Shown: positions 37,501-50,800 of the stretch, one piece after another | Layout: every line of letters begins with the position of its first letter | Position numbering within the stretch: the stretch's first letter is position 1 | Source of the DNA: Heliopora coerulea | Taxonomy: Eukaryota > Cnidaria > Anthozoa > Scleralcyonacea > Helioporidae | Direction of reading: 5' to 3' | NCBI GenBank assembly: GCA_030142905.1 | Contig: JASJOG010000010.1 | Span: 1,253,501-1,317,500, forward strand | DNA: 64,000 bases | The notes under the pieces: model-generated | What the model was told of the DNA's origin: nothing | Database searches by the model: none | Seen by the model: the letters and a program-made list of their open reading frames with translations, nothing else | Position numbers and translations under genes: made by a program

Positions 37501-40500
37501 TCCTATTTCCAGAAATTCTAAGACAAAATGTCTGCCCTTTTAGGACTAATTAACGTATGACCCTTGGATAATGGGGTCCTCCATTTTGTTCTGTGAATTA
37601 TATGGAACGGAACTACTAAAATAATTCTATGGGTTAAGAAACAAAGCTTTTCAAATTATTCAGTTTGCAGATTGCAATTTGCCAGATACTGTTGAGAACA
37701 GCGATTGGACAAATATTCCGAAGACATCCGAATGAACCTATATCTATTTAATCTATAATTGCATATGTTATAGATTGAATATTTAGTTATTTAGTTAAAG
37801 TTTTATATTAACAATTGGCTAGTACAAAGTCTCCCAAACTGCAATAGCCTGCAAGACATTAGGCGTTTGAAACTTTCCGTAAGCACTAGGACTGATTGAC
37901 AGTGGCGGACTCAGGATTTGCGGAAAGTGGAGGCCCATAGTAAGAGTCTCCAAAGTTTTCAGATGGCTATGTCGGTACCCCTGGCGACTTGTGTATTTTG
38001 TAATTCTATAGTTCTAACTTGTGTATTTTAACACGTGCTCCAATCTATATAAATGCTGCCAGGCTATGCGAAAGTCCAAAACGTATTACGCTAGTCGCGT
38101 TAATGAGTTTATTTTTGTGACCAAGTTACCAGTTATGGAGCTGCAATAGCATGAAGGATGAACTACTGTTGTTGACAGTTGGTTTTGTTATGTTCCTAAT
38201 TGGCAGTGTAATGTTTGTACCATTTTTCGAAACATCTTGATGAAATTTCAGCTGTTCGAAAAAAAGTATTAAAACAAGTCAATTCACTAATGCAGCCTCT
38301 ACCGTCTAGAGCAACGCAACTTCGATGATGAATTATTTCCTGCATTATTGTGAAATTGAAAAGCGATGGCATTTTCATCAGCTCAAAAGTGGGGGTGCGC
38401 CCCTTAGGTCCCTCTCCTGACTCCGCCAATAAATGATGAATATTTGCTGCGTGAACAATAATGGATTTACTCTGTCGAAATAAGTTGGTAATTAAATTAG
38501 TAATTTGAAAAATGTTAGCACTTAGATCATGCTATCAACTAATAGTAGACAGTTTATTTTAAATTTTTAGCTTTGTGAAAGTGACTTTAAAATTGAATTC
38601 CATTTTCTATCGGTCATATGTAACTTATACCTTGTCATTTAGTGATAGCAACATTTATCTTGATTTTTTTTTGTCCGTCCGTTTATCTGTCTTCCAGAAA
38701 ACCTCTCTTAGCTAGTAAGCTTGAGTGCATGCGTAAAATATTATAACACAACCCTACCATATTCTCCTCCCTATATCTTTATCTTAAATTAAATGTGGAA
38801 CTGGACGATAGCCCGAATGCGATTTCCACATTTATAATTTGGTGTCGAGTTTTCGACTTTTTGACTCAGGCCCTCATCAGAGCAAACGTCGGCAGTTTAT
38901 TGCCTCGCGTCTTGCGAACAACCAACTACTTATCACGCGAGAATACAAATGTCTAATGACACTAATTCTATTTACAATATTAAGGAAAAGGCGTCAAAAC
39001 CACTGACCGAAAAGAGCCGATCACGTGCTGTTCAGTGCCGTACATTCTTGGAAAATCGTGAGATTTTCGGGGGCACCACCTTAGTCTGTTATTATTTGCG
39101 GAAATCGATTTGCCACTTCCGCAAAGTGAAGACTTCTCACATTTATTTGATGATCGTACTCCTAGGCGTGTCTGACGCACAAGAAATGAGAAATGCAATT
39201 GTATTATTAAAATTGCTTCTTTCCATGTAAACCTACAATGAAAGCCATCCTGTCCCGCTTACTTGTACTATCCCGCCAGCTAATTTTTTTTTGTAACCAG
39301 TTTAATGTAGATTAAACGTTATATCAAACTTTAATTACTGCGCAGTCTTACGCATTGTAGTCACTGTGGTGTTGAGGATAGCGTGTCCGGGATTTTTTAC
39401 TTCGTTTTTTTAAAGGGTTAAGATTAGGGTTCGTGTTGGCGTTCGGATTAGTTCATGTTTAACTGTATTTCACAAAACAATGAATTTATTGCGTACTTGT
39501 TGAACAGGTTATGAAAAAACATTAACGTCCCGCCACATCAGTAAACGGTCTCTTAGACACTTACTAGATGTATGGGGACCTTCGCTTAGACAGTCCATAC
39601 CTCACGTTGTCTACATTTGCTCATCATCAGAATTTCTTTATCTAAATGGCTAGAGCGTTTCACAGGCGATCGGGAAATTATTAGCTCCATAGCCTCCATT
39701 CCATTCAAGAAAGGCGCTCGGGAAAAGCTTTTAAATGTTCACAGCTCTCCCTTGCTCAATCACTAATATTTTCTTGTTCACGTATCTTTACTTGCATATT
39801 TCTCAATATACCTTGATAAACACACGTCTGCATTTTATTTTGCAGGTCGAGTTCGAATTGGTGTTGCTAAACCTCTTCCCCAATTGGCTGAAAACGAACG
39901 TGAGGGAACTGCTAGGGATGCTGATACTCAGGAAATATCTGACGGTAATATTTGTGTGATAATTATGTTAAGTCTGTCTTGTACAGAGGTTTCCCTTTGG
40001 CTACTATAATCGCCTGCCATTGACTCTTGTCAAACAATTGAAGACTTATCCGGACAGGAAGAGTGAAACTATGCTCTACATCTTTTACACAATGGAAAAC
40101 AAAGTGAATTAAGCTTGTGGGTTCCTGTTTTTATAATAGCTCAACAAGAATTTTTGTACTTACATAACGATTATGTTGAAACCATTTTCACAATTCACTG
40201 AATCCCTAGCCTTAGTTCACGTTGAATATCCTAGTTTGAGTCGATAGCTCAATTGGTCGTTCAACGGTACGGTTACTCGAAGATGCGAGTTCGAATCCCG
40301 CTCTAGTCGAATTTAGCGGTGTAGGTCAATTCATGAAATTTTTTCTTTACGTTTTAACATCCTTTTATTTTAGCTATTCTTGTCATTAATGTAGTTTCCT
40401 TTTGAGACCAGTCATATGACGTGGGTTGTCAATGTAGCTGTCTTGAAGGACTTCTCTCAAAATTAAACCTTGTTCACCCTGCAACATTTTAGGTACAACA

Positions 40501-43252
40501 TGGCTAAAATTTAGGTACGGGTACCGCTCTTTTGCGACACGGCACTGGTGATTGTCACATTGTCAACTTGGGGATCCCCACTAGCACCTGGGTATATGTT
40601 GGTCTCGGCACCCTTAAATTTTCGGACCTGCCGGTATTTCATCCGTGCCTTTCTTAAAGTTTTGTAAATTGGGATTTCATCTGTACTCAGGGCAGTCGTA
40701 CAAGTGTAGTTTGTTTAGGGGGGTTCGGGCCGTCCGAGTCTTTGGTGGGTTGGTGACTTTCCTTAAATTAGGAAGAATATTGATTCCTGAGATGTGACCT
40801 CTATTCATCAGGATTTCATTCGCATGATGCAACTGCCTTTACATTGCACAGTTGTTCATCTAAGATGGAATTAATCGTCCATGACTTCTTAGCGAAGGAT
40901 AGCACTTGTGTTTTGCCAAACGTTTTTGTATTTTTGTGTGAATTTCTAGAATTGACTGAAAAGAAAACTGCTGAACAAGAGTTTGAGAAGGAATCAGATG
41001 ATGAGCCGATTGCCTCGCCGGTTCCAATGCCATTTGATATTGATCAGCTGCCGAATGTTGCTCCTTTGAGGGACCACCTGGAAACAGTCACAATAAACAG
41101 AAATGTTGTGGGAAAACTGGGTAAGTCAACTAAAGTTTATAGATGCATGTTCGTTAGACGTTCGTCAAAACTCAAATTAATCTCAGAAAACGACTTCTGC
41201 ATGAGCCCCAGACGGGGATCGATTACACAACCTTCTGATGACCGATGAGACGCTCTAACCGTTGAGCCACCAAAACCCAGATGGCGAGCTAAGGTGCAAG
41301 TTCCGACATACGTGCTGCATATATTACAGCCATGATATGTTAATAATTGTAGTGAATACGACTGATATTAGGTGTATGGGAGCTTGGAGATTTTCATAGA
41401 TGTTCGTTGGACGTTCATCAAGCTCAAATTAACCTCAGGAAAATGATTTCTGAGCCCCAGACAGGGATCGAACCCTTCTGATGACTGCACCTTAGCTCAC
41501 CATTTGGATCTCGGTAGCTCAATGGTTACACACTTTTTTGGGGGGATACACACTTTTTTATCTATTTTTCATTGGAATCACAAATAGCTTGATTACATTT
41601 TTCATATTTGTTTTTAGTCTCGGGGTTCACAAACGTTTGAGCGCCACTTTATGCCCTTCTCAAAATCATTAAAAATTCATGAATTACAATAGCCAATCCA
41701 TGAACGTATACGACATCACATGCATGCATTTTGATACCCAATAAAAACCTGTAGAAAAATCAGTGATCTAGATCACATTTCTTAACTTACATACACAAAT
41801 CAGGAAAACAAATATGCAATAAATCATTTGCCTCTCGGTTTTCGTTGTTTTCTCGTGTTTGGAACCCCCGATGAAACTCAAATGAAACTAAAACTCGTGT
41901 TTGAACTATTACATCTCAAACTGTATTTTACAGGAATATCGTTAAAAAGTGATCGCGACCAAAGTGGATGTGAAGTGAAAGATGTAGTACCAGGCGGCGC
42001 CGTGGAACTCGATGGTCGCATAGCAATTGGTGACCACATTTTAAGCGTAAACAACCAAAGTCTAGTGGGAATGAATCATCAGCAAGTAAAGTAAGGGTTG
42101 GAATATTTCAATTATCTGTATGTAGCAGAAGCCGATGTATATTTCATCTTACTTTGCAAACATTTTTTAAAACATCGATTAAATATAACGCCGCTTATGA
42201 TTGGCTGCCGTGCGTGCACCATTTCCCGATGTAGTACGTTTATCGCCTCGAATAATTCTTGCGCTTTTTTCGTGCTCTCCCAACTTCCCGCGTGTGTCCA
42301 TTACTCATTGGAGCACACCAAGTCATGAACCATTTCTTTCATAGAGTATCTCCTTGTAATTGTTCAAACCTTTTCTTTGAGAGCAACAACATAAATAGTT
42401 TTCTTTTTGGGGTATGGATTATTTTTCCATCTAAATGTTATCAAGTGATTTCAAGATGTGCGTAGATAGTGCCTCCAAATATATTAATCCTGCCCTGATA
42501 TCAAGAAGAGTTTACAGGTGTATGCTCGGTAGATGTATGATTGGTCTTCTCTTGCGTGTAGCAGATTTAGAATTAACTTTAATGTCCCGTGATCAAAAAT
42601 TAAATCCAGGTGTACAGTGTAACTATTGAAGATGACAATATAACATGATGTACGATAAACCAGGATGTACAATAAACCAAGATGTACGATAAACCAGATG
42701 TAATAATTATTTGAATGGTATGCTGTGAGGTTTTTTTTTGTTTTTGTTTTTGTTTTCTTGGGTTTTTTGTTGTATTTTTTTTTTATTTTTCATTTAAGGA
42801 ATGCTCAGGTGATCTGTTGCTATTTTACGTTTTTAGGGCTATTTTGAGGAAGCAAGCGTTATTAAAGGATATCAGGTGATTACTTATGCAGCGTTTTGTA
42901 TACTCGAGGATCGTCCTTCATAATACCAGCATACTAACGATGTTACGTTCACTATGTTTACACGGTTAATAAATAAATAGATTTCTGAAAGTTATTTAAA
43001 GTTCATCAGGAAAACACAAAAGAAAATCCTAACCATATCGTGCCTGTATTCCTCATGTAGATCCCGCTAGCTTTTTCCGTAAAATTGTTGCGGCTCAAGT
43101 ACCATTAATTGTCAAACTTTATTCGTGTGACAGTTAATTCAATTAGCGCATAAAGCTGCTTACAAATATTTTTGGTGTGCGTTCTGCCTTTGCACCAGCT
43201 TATATTGTTCTGAGCGTGAACCGCCTTTTCTCAAACCCATTCCACTCCGTAC

Positions 43253-43335
<83 letters not shown>

Positions 43336-46300
43336 TGACACGCAAAAGTATTGGACACATTGGATTTTTTGAGAAAATAATAACTTTTCTTGTTGCTATT
43401 AACCTAAAACTTGAACTGAATATAGTGGATGTGTAGGATAGACTATGTTTTGAGGAGAAATAAAGAATTGTTTGCTCACACAAAAATTTATTGACAAATA
43501 CAACAGAAAGTAACACGCAAACGTTTTGGACACATTCTGAAAATATAAATATGGCAGGACAAAAATTGCAGTTTTGGACTGAAGTCTATTTCATATTAAT
43601 TTGCAAATCTCCGCCGACTAATCAGAGCACACCACGCACCATGACGTCTCCGTGTGCTTTGAATAGTCATTGAAGATGTGGCTGTCACATGCGAAGTTTT
43701 TCAGAATGGCGAAGACAAAGGAGCTCTCTCAACAACTTCGTATGGTTATAATTGACCATCATAATCGTGGAATGGGATATCGAAAGATCTCTGACGTGGT
43801 CAAGATCCCCATTAGTACGATTGGGGCCATCATTCGGAAATGGAAGGAACATGGGCTGACTACCGATCTGCCTCGAAAAGGGCGTGCTCGTAAAGTAAGT
43901 GAACGAGCAGCTAGATCCATTGTTCGGAAAGTGATGCACAAGCCATTCACAACACGAGGAGAACTTCAGAAGGAACTGCAAGCAGCTGGCACAAAGGTTA
44001 GCAAGGATACAATTAGTCGTACACTCCATCGGGTAGGGCTGCATTCTCGGACTTCTAGAAAGACCCCTCTGCTGAAGCCCAAGCACGTGAAGGCTCGTCT
44101 AGAGTTTGCCAATCGTAATCTCGAGAAGCCTGCTACATTCTGGAATAAAATATTTTGGTCTGACGAGACTAAATTCGAGCTTTTTGGTGGAAACAGCTCG
44201 AGACACGTCTGGAGAAAGGAGGGTACTTCATATGACCCGAAAAATACCATCCCCACAATCAAACATGGTGGTGGAAGTATAATGGTTTGGAGTTGTTTTT
44301 CCTCCAGTGGTACGGGCGCACTACATATCATCGAAGGAACAATGGATAATGCTGTGTACCGCGAAATACTAAAGGAAAACATGCTTTCATCTGTAAAATC
44401 GCTCAAGCCACCGAGAGGTTGGATTTTTCAGCCAGATAACTATCCCAAGCATACTGCAGTGAAAAGGAAGGAATGGCTTCAGGCAAAGAAAGTAAGGGTT
44501 TTAGAGTGGCCTAGTCAGGAGCCTGATCTAAATCCGATAGAAAATCTGCGAAAGGAGCTTAAACTTCGAGTTGATCAGAGGAATCCACAAAGCCTGAATG
44601 ATCTCAAGGACATTTGTCGACAGGAGTGGGATAACATTAGTGCTGATTTCTGCAAGAAACTCATCTCAAATTATTCCATACGTCTGACAGCCGTAATTTC
44701 AAATAAGGGATACGCCATTAAATATTGAACGCTGTTCATTCATGTGTCCAAAACTTTTGCGTGTTACTTTCTGTTGTATTTGTCAATAAATTTTTGTGTG
44801 AGCCAACAATTCGTTAATTCTCCTCATACATAGTCTATCCTAAAAATCTACTACATTCAGTTCAAATTTTAGGTTAGTAGCGACAAGAGAAGTTATTATT
44901 TTCACAAAAAATCCTATGTGTCCAATACTTTTGCGTATCACTGTATATGTATCTATATATGTATCTATATATGTATATATGTATGTATATATATGTATAC
45001 ACATATATATATATAACTACAGACGGAACCGTTTCGGCCTACTGGTCCTCATCAGTGTAGTGCTGACGAGCAGGATGGTGAAGCCTATATTACATAGGCA
45101 ACTCAAATGTCCCACACTTGTGGTACATCTAAACCATGCCAGAGTGCTCTAACTAGAGACTAGTGAGCGTGCGCAAATTCGCTAGCGGCATGACTCATCC
45201 TGTAGAGTGCTCAATATGAACCAAGAGGCCTTTTATATACTGTATATATACATATATACAGTATATAAAATGTGGAAAGCATGATAATAATTTGTGATGT
45301 TTCCCCACGTAGCATCTTACTAGTGTAATTCTCGTCATGTGGATTTTCAAAAGAATTAGTGGTCAAAAACGCTGCATTTCCTTTACAGCTTTACTGTTAT
45401 TCGTGGTAAATACTTCCCACGAAAGCTGCCAGAAGCAATGACGAGCGAAAACAGTTCTACTTCCTCACTTCATTCACCTGGACCAGAACTGGAAACACCC
45501 ACTTTAGCTGGCAGGAATATGGAGGATATCAGGTAGCTGTAGATTGAACGATGTTGAAAATGTACCAATACGATATAGGTGGTTTTTCTGATTTATCACA
45601 GTACTTACTGCCGTGTACATTCGTTATTCACCAGTGGTTTGATAATTATAATTGTCTTTAAAGTCGTCACCCTCGTTATCTGCCTTGTCATCATCCACTG
45701 CAAACACTATATGTAGGGAAGATCACAGTGGCAAAAACAAACACCACAACAAAAACAAAAAAGGAGGAACAACGGCAGAAGCAGCAATAGCGATCACGAA
45801 TACGATTACAATGACAGTGAAAATCACAACAAGAACAGTAAGAACTGCCGTCTCTTGAAATGATTCTCTATTCAAATCGTTCTCTTGATTTTCTTAATTT
45901 ATCTAAAAGATATCACGGCAATTAGTAGTGTTGCGAATTTACATTTCGAAAGTCGTGTAAGTGAAGATTTTTAATATGCGGAAAATTTGCAATTTAGGAG
46001 TCACCATTAATGCGGACGAGCTTAAAAAAGTAAGTCGACGAAGTCTGCTTTTGACGTCATAGCCTCCTCAACGCCAAATCAGACTTAAATTTATTTGGTT
46101 TATGACGTCAAAAGCAGACTTCAAGGAAAACCTTCCTTTTAGGCAGTTTTGCTGATCAATCTTTCGGCGTCCATAGTTCAAACTTATCCATAAATTTTAA
46201 TGAACGAATTTCGAGATTAAATTTTACATGGTTAGTTATCACGATGATATTTTTATGACTGCAGAAGAAAGTGACTGGTAGGTTTTCCAACGGAAAATCA

Positions 46301-47810
46301 CATTCAAATGTAGATGAACAGAAAAGTAATTTCTGTCCCGTTTGTAACAATGATAACAAAGGGATATTCATTATAGATTTGAAGTGTCCATGCTCTTGAA
46401 CATGATATTACCAATCATTGGCATAACTACTGGGGGGCACGCGGCCCATTAAAAATTTACTGGCCACCCCAAGGGGCCCTCAACTTGTCGAGTTATGTAA
46501 TCATCAACCTTTATAAAGTTGGACATTTACGCAATTGCAGTGTGCAAGATGAGATATTTTAGTGTTTGAGAGGCACTCCATAAAATCTGTACTAGATGTT
46601 GCCCCCCCCCCCAAATTTGCTGAGGGCCGCTAAAGGCCCCCTTACAAGAATTGTCCTTGTTACGCCACTGTTACCAATATAGATTCTAGTTTAGCAAATT
46701 ATCTTATACCGAAATATTTGCGACGTGGGCTAGTGGTCAATATTAATGTTCTAACTGTTTTTCACAAATGCTAACGAGTTTGGCGCCATTGAAGGAATTA
46801 CACTTTCTTGGTTTTCTTGTAATAACTGAATGGAACGTGATTTCAATGGAAAAGTCGATCAAGAAAACCTTCTGAGTCGGTAGCAGCTGGAAAGTTCTGC
46901 GCAAAATGATGACTTAAGCGATACCGTAATTATTGGCATTTGCGGGAAAAAGAATGAAATTGGACGAAATGAAATGAAATAAAAAAAATCTATTTATAAT
47001 ATTAAGGAAAAGTCTTAATGAAATAGTGTTTTGAAATCGACTTTTCTCTCTTCACGAATTCACATGTGTATTATCGTATGTTGGACATGGGCACTTCTCA
47101 AAAATTTGTCAAGTACATTAAGTCTGACGACAGATACCAGGGCTTAGTTGACGAACATTCTTGTGGAAGAAAATTCATCACAGAAGTCTTCTTACGAAGT
47201 TTGGTAGTTCTTACACATTGCCAATTTACCAAAGACAGACTAACTTTTCCCACGGTTACTTTTAGCGAGGTACCGAAGCAGCTTTCGACAGAGTTGGAAG
47301 ACACGGAAACTGGGGAGTTCTCCCGTGTGCTTCGTGTTACCATTGAAAGAAATCCTGGTCAAAGTCTTGGGATAAGTATCGTCGGGGGAAATGAGGAAGC
47401 TCTGAGTAAAGGCATACATGGAATATTTGTGCGAACTATTGTGGAAAACAGCCCTGCTGCTAGCAGTAATGGCTTGAAGGTCAACGATCGCATCCTTGAG
47501 GTAAAGAAATTTTGTTCGTGCTTAGTTTATGCTACGTGAAACCAAAAACTTCTTCCATGGTGTTATTAAGAAAAGAAAAGTACACCCAATGATATCACAG
47601 GAGTTTGGGTTGATGAACTGATTCACCGACGCGAGCTGTCCCCGCCACAGTCGAAATTATTACCGAATATGTAATATTTATCTATTATTAACTAATATAT
47701 ATTATGAATGAATTAACGACCGACCGACCTATCGAACAAATGAACGAACAAACGAACGAACAAACGAACGAACGAACAAACGAACGAACGAACGAACGAA
47801 CAAGTGAGTG

Positions 47811-47841
<31 letters not shown>

Positions 47842-50800
47842 CAATCAATCAGTTTTGGGCAGCTGTATCTAAATTGAGTACCATACCAAGCAGGGTTACG
47901 TTTTTATGTATATTAACCAGTTTTCACTTGTTGTTCTACATTCCTTATTTCGTACTGCCTATATATAGCTCTCAGTTTCATTAATTCTTCGTTATCTACC
48001 AACATTAATTTTGTATTTGTGAAACGTTTTCTTGATTAACGAGCCTATACTTTATAATACCGCTTTTTTCGCAGTTGAATGGATGCGATTTACGAGATGC
48101 TTCACACGACGTCGCTGTCGAAGCAATTCGAAATGCTACGTCGCCAATGCAATTTGCTGTTGAACGGCTTGAAGAACCGGTGATATTGTCTCCTTTGAAG
48201 GTTAGTCCAGCTATGTTGCGAACTGAAATAAATCGACAAGTAAATGAAATGCCCAGTTGTGATAACTGAAAAGGTTTCGTTGTGGTTTTACTGGTATGAG
48301 ATGGAATGGTATCTTTGGGAATCTTGGCGCTATTCTGCTTCATATGTGAAGTTTATCCGTATTCTTACCGATAATCTTCCGGTAGATGAATTTTGCGCGT
48401 TCGATTCATTTGAGTTGTTGATGTACTTACATTGAATAACTAAAGAAAAGACTTTTTATCGAACTCCATCCGTTTGTTTATTGTTTTGGTCTGTTTGATA
48501 GCGAACTTTTGTGGGGGTTCACTCCTTTTTACTGTTTGTGAACGATATGTTGTAGTGTTGAGATTATGTACCACACATGAATATATAATGTACATAAATT
48601 ACGGGAGCGGTTTTCGGAAATAAACAAGACACTGTGTTTCTGCGTGTCGAAGCAAGAACGTGTTTGATTGTCTTTCTATGTAAGTTTTAGGACATTGCAT
48701 ATATCATACATCTTTAAACAATCGACCATGCCAACATATACCCATGACACAAGATTTTTAATGCTAATAAAAATTCTTTAAAAATAGAAGAGGGAATAAA
48801 CACCGACTTAGTCAACACTGATTTATGGTACGAGGAAAACAGCATTAGGAAAAATCATGGAAAATGTTAAGTAATTGTTCTGGGGAAAAGACAGTTCTGA
48901 ATATTATTTCTGTAAAGAATTTAATAGAATTGTTTGGAGTAACGGCGGATGATGAATTCAAGTTTGAAAGTCCTATCAAAGGTATGGAGGGAAATGACTC
49001 GGCAGATACCGGTTCTGAAGAGAATGAAGAATTTGGTTCCGTTTGAAACTCGGGAAAATCTGTACCATAGTCATGCGTTTTAATTACTGTGCATGCAGAT
49101 GCTTGACATTTCCGGAGCACTCTACTACTAAATTAGAAAAACTGAACAATCACACCTTACGCCCTGTTTGTCATGATAAGTAAACCTCACATGACATATT
49201 ACTTGACCAGCTTATGCTCGCTACACCGGATAATCGACGACGTATGAAAATTTTATATACAGTATTTAGTCAAGGAAAAAAAATACACCACTGTCCACAA
49301 CGGTAGCATACTTTTCGTTGTGGACATTCTTCTAGGCATACCTAAGATTAAATCCCTTGATATAATTTAGCTCAGCCTATATCTATTAGTTACTGTTTTA
49401 TAATTTAGTTATATGAATATATAATTTGAACTAAATTTGAAACTAAATTTTAAAAACTTTATTTAATTTTATATTATTCTGTGACAAACCATTGAAATAT
49501 ATTGATTGTTCCTTCGAGGGCAACCCTTATTAGCTAAGGGTTTTGACTACATAATATTGTATTATATGGTATTGTACTGCATTTAGGATTCCTCGCCCTT
49601 AGAAGATTGGGCTGATACGGTTGATAAAGAAAGAGAGAAAGAGAAATATTCCGGTGAAGACAAGAATGATGAACGACCAGCTGAAGGAAATGATGAAGCT
49701 CAAATTGCAGGAGAGTTAAATGTTGACGAAGATTTCCTCTATAAAAGAAATCAAAAAGGTACAATAACGTACCAATAATTAAGTATGGCAAACATACTAG
49801 CAGCAGCAGCAGCAGCAGCAGTAGCAGTAGCAGTAGGAAGAGCAAGATGAACAGTAGGAGGAGCCAGAGGAACAGTAGGAGGAGCCAGAGGAACAGTAGG
49901 AGAAGTAGGAGTCGGAGGAGGAAGAGGAGCAACAGCAGCAGCAGTAATAACGACAGTAGCAGTGATAGTGACAGCTGTTTTATTTTATTCTTTTTTTTTT
50001 AATTTTGACTAGACGAACTAGAAATTCTTCGTGAAAAATATCCAGATGTTGCTGGAGATCTGTACACTGTAGATCTCGTCAAAGGAGCTTTAGGTCTAGG
50101 TGGGTATCTGTTTTTAAGACAATGACTTACGGGTAAGGGATGCTGTTGGAGGAAATATTATATATGCTATTATATTATATTTAATAATATATTATATATA
50201 GTATACTATATATATTAGTAGAAGTAGTAGATACCAGGTCGAAACCATATGAGTAGAGTGCTCAATACCAAGGTAGAGCGGAATATGTAGACAAGACAGA
50301 AACTTGGGTTACTTCATTTATTTACAAAATAAAACATATTCCGAAGAATAAAGTCATCTTGAGAACTGAAGATATGAGTCAATGCAAGATAAAACTATTG
50401 TTGAAACCGTGATATTTCGACTTTATTTCAAAGTCATCTGCAGACAGACCATCATTCTGTCTGAAGATGACTTTGAAATAAAGTCGAAATATCACAGTTT
50501 CAACAATAGTTTTATCTTGCATTGACTCATATCTTGAGTTCTCAAGATGACTTTATTCTTCGGAATATGTTTTATTTTATACCTTTTGAAGTTGTCGACT
50601 GGTCATGGTTTTTCATTTATTTACTACAATATTGTTTCGTATGGCAAGCGAAGCTTACCACACTCATCAGGTAAATGTCGCGTGACTAGGAAACTTATGG
50701 TTTATAATTACAAGAGTGACGTAATGCGGAAATATGTGCGTATTGTGTTAGAGAGTTATAAATAGCCTATTGGTTAGATGATAAGTATTTGTTTCTGTGT

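Noticed and set aside
38845..38895. CTGATGA and GAAA on the minus strand as a hammerhead
   Set aside because: The intervening sequence does not form a stem II closing the core, and no stem I pairs around it. It may be a decayed relative.
40238..40312. Functional tRNA gene
   Set aside because: A and B boxes are present, but the two ends do not pair as an acceptor stem.
43685..44406. Antisense ORFs of 133 and 146 residues
   Set aside because: They are shadows of the Tc1 transposase gene.
47066..47265. Open frame upstream of the PDZ7 exon as coding
   Set aside because: Phase from the previous exon requires the acceptor at 47265, and the upstream peptide has no PDZ-linker character. The frame is only open by chance.
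47700..47860. Repeat array resembling CRISPR
   Set aside because: It consists of simple tetranucleotides with no spacers, in a eukaryotic intron.
49534..49932. 132-residue Leu-rich ORF on the minus strand
   Set aside because: It is the reverse reading of the AGC/AGG repeat, and it overlaps an MPDZ linker exon on the other strand.
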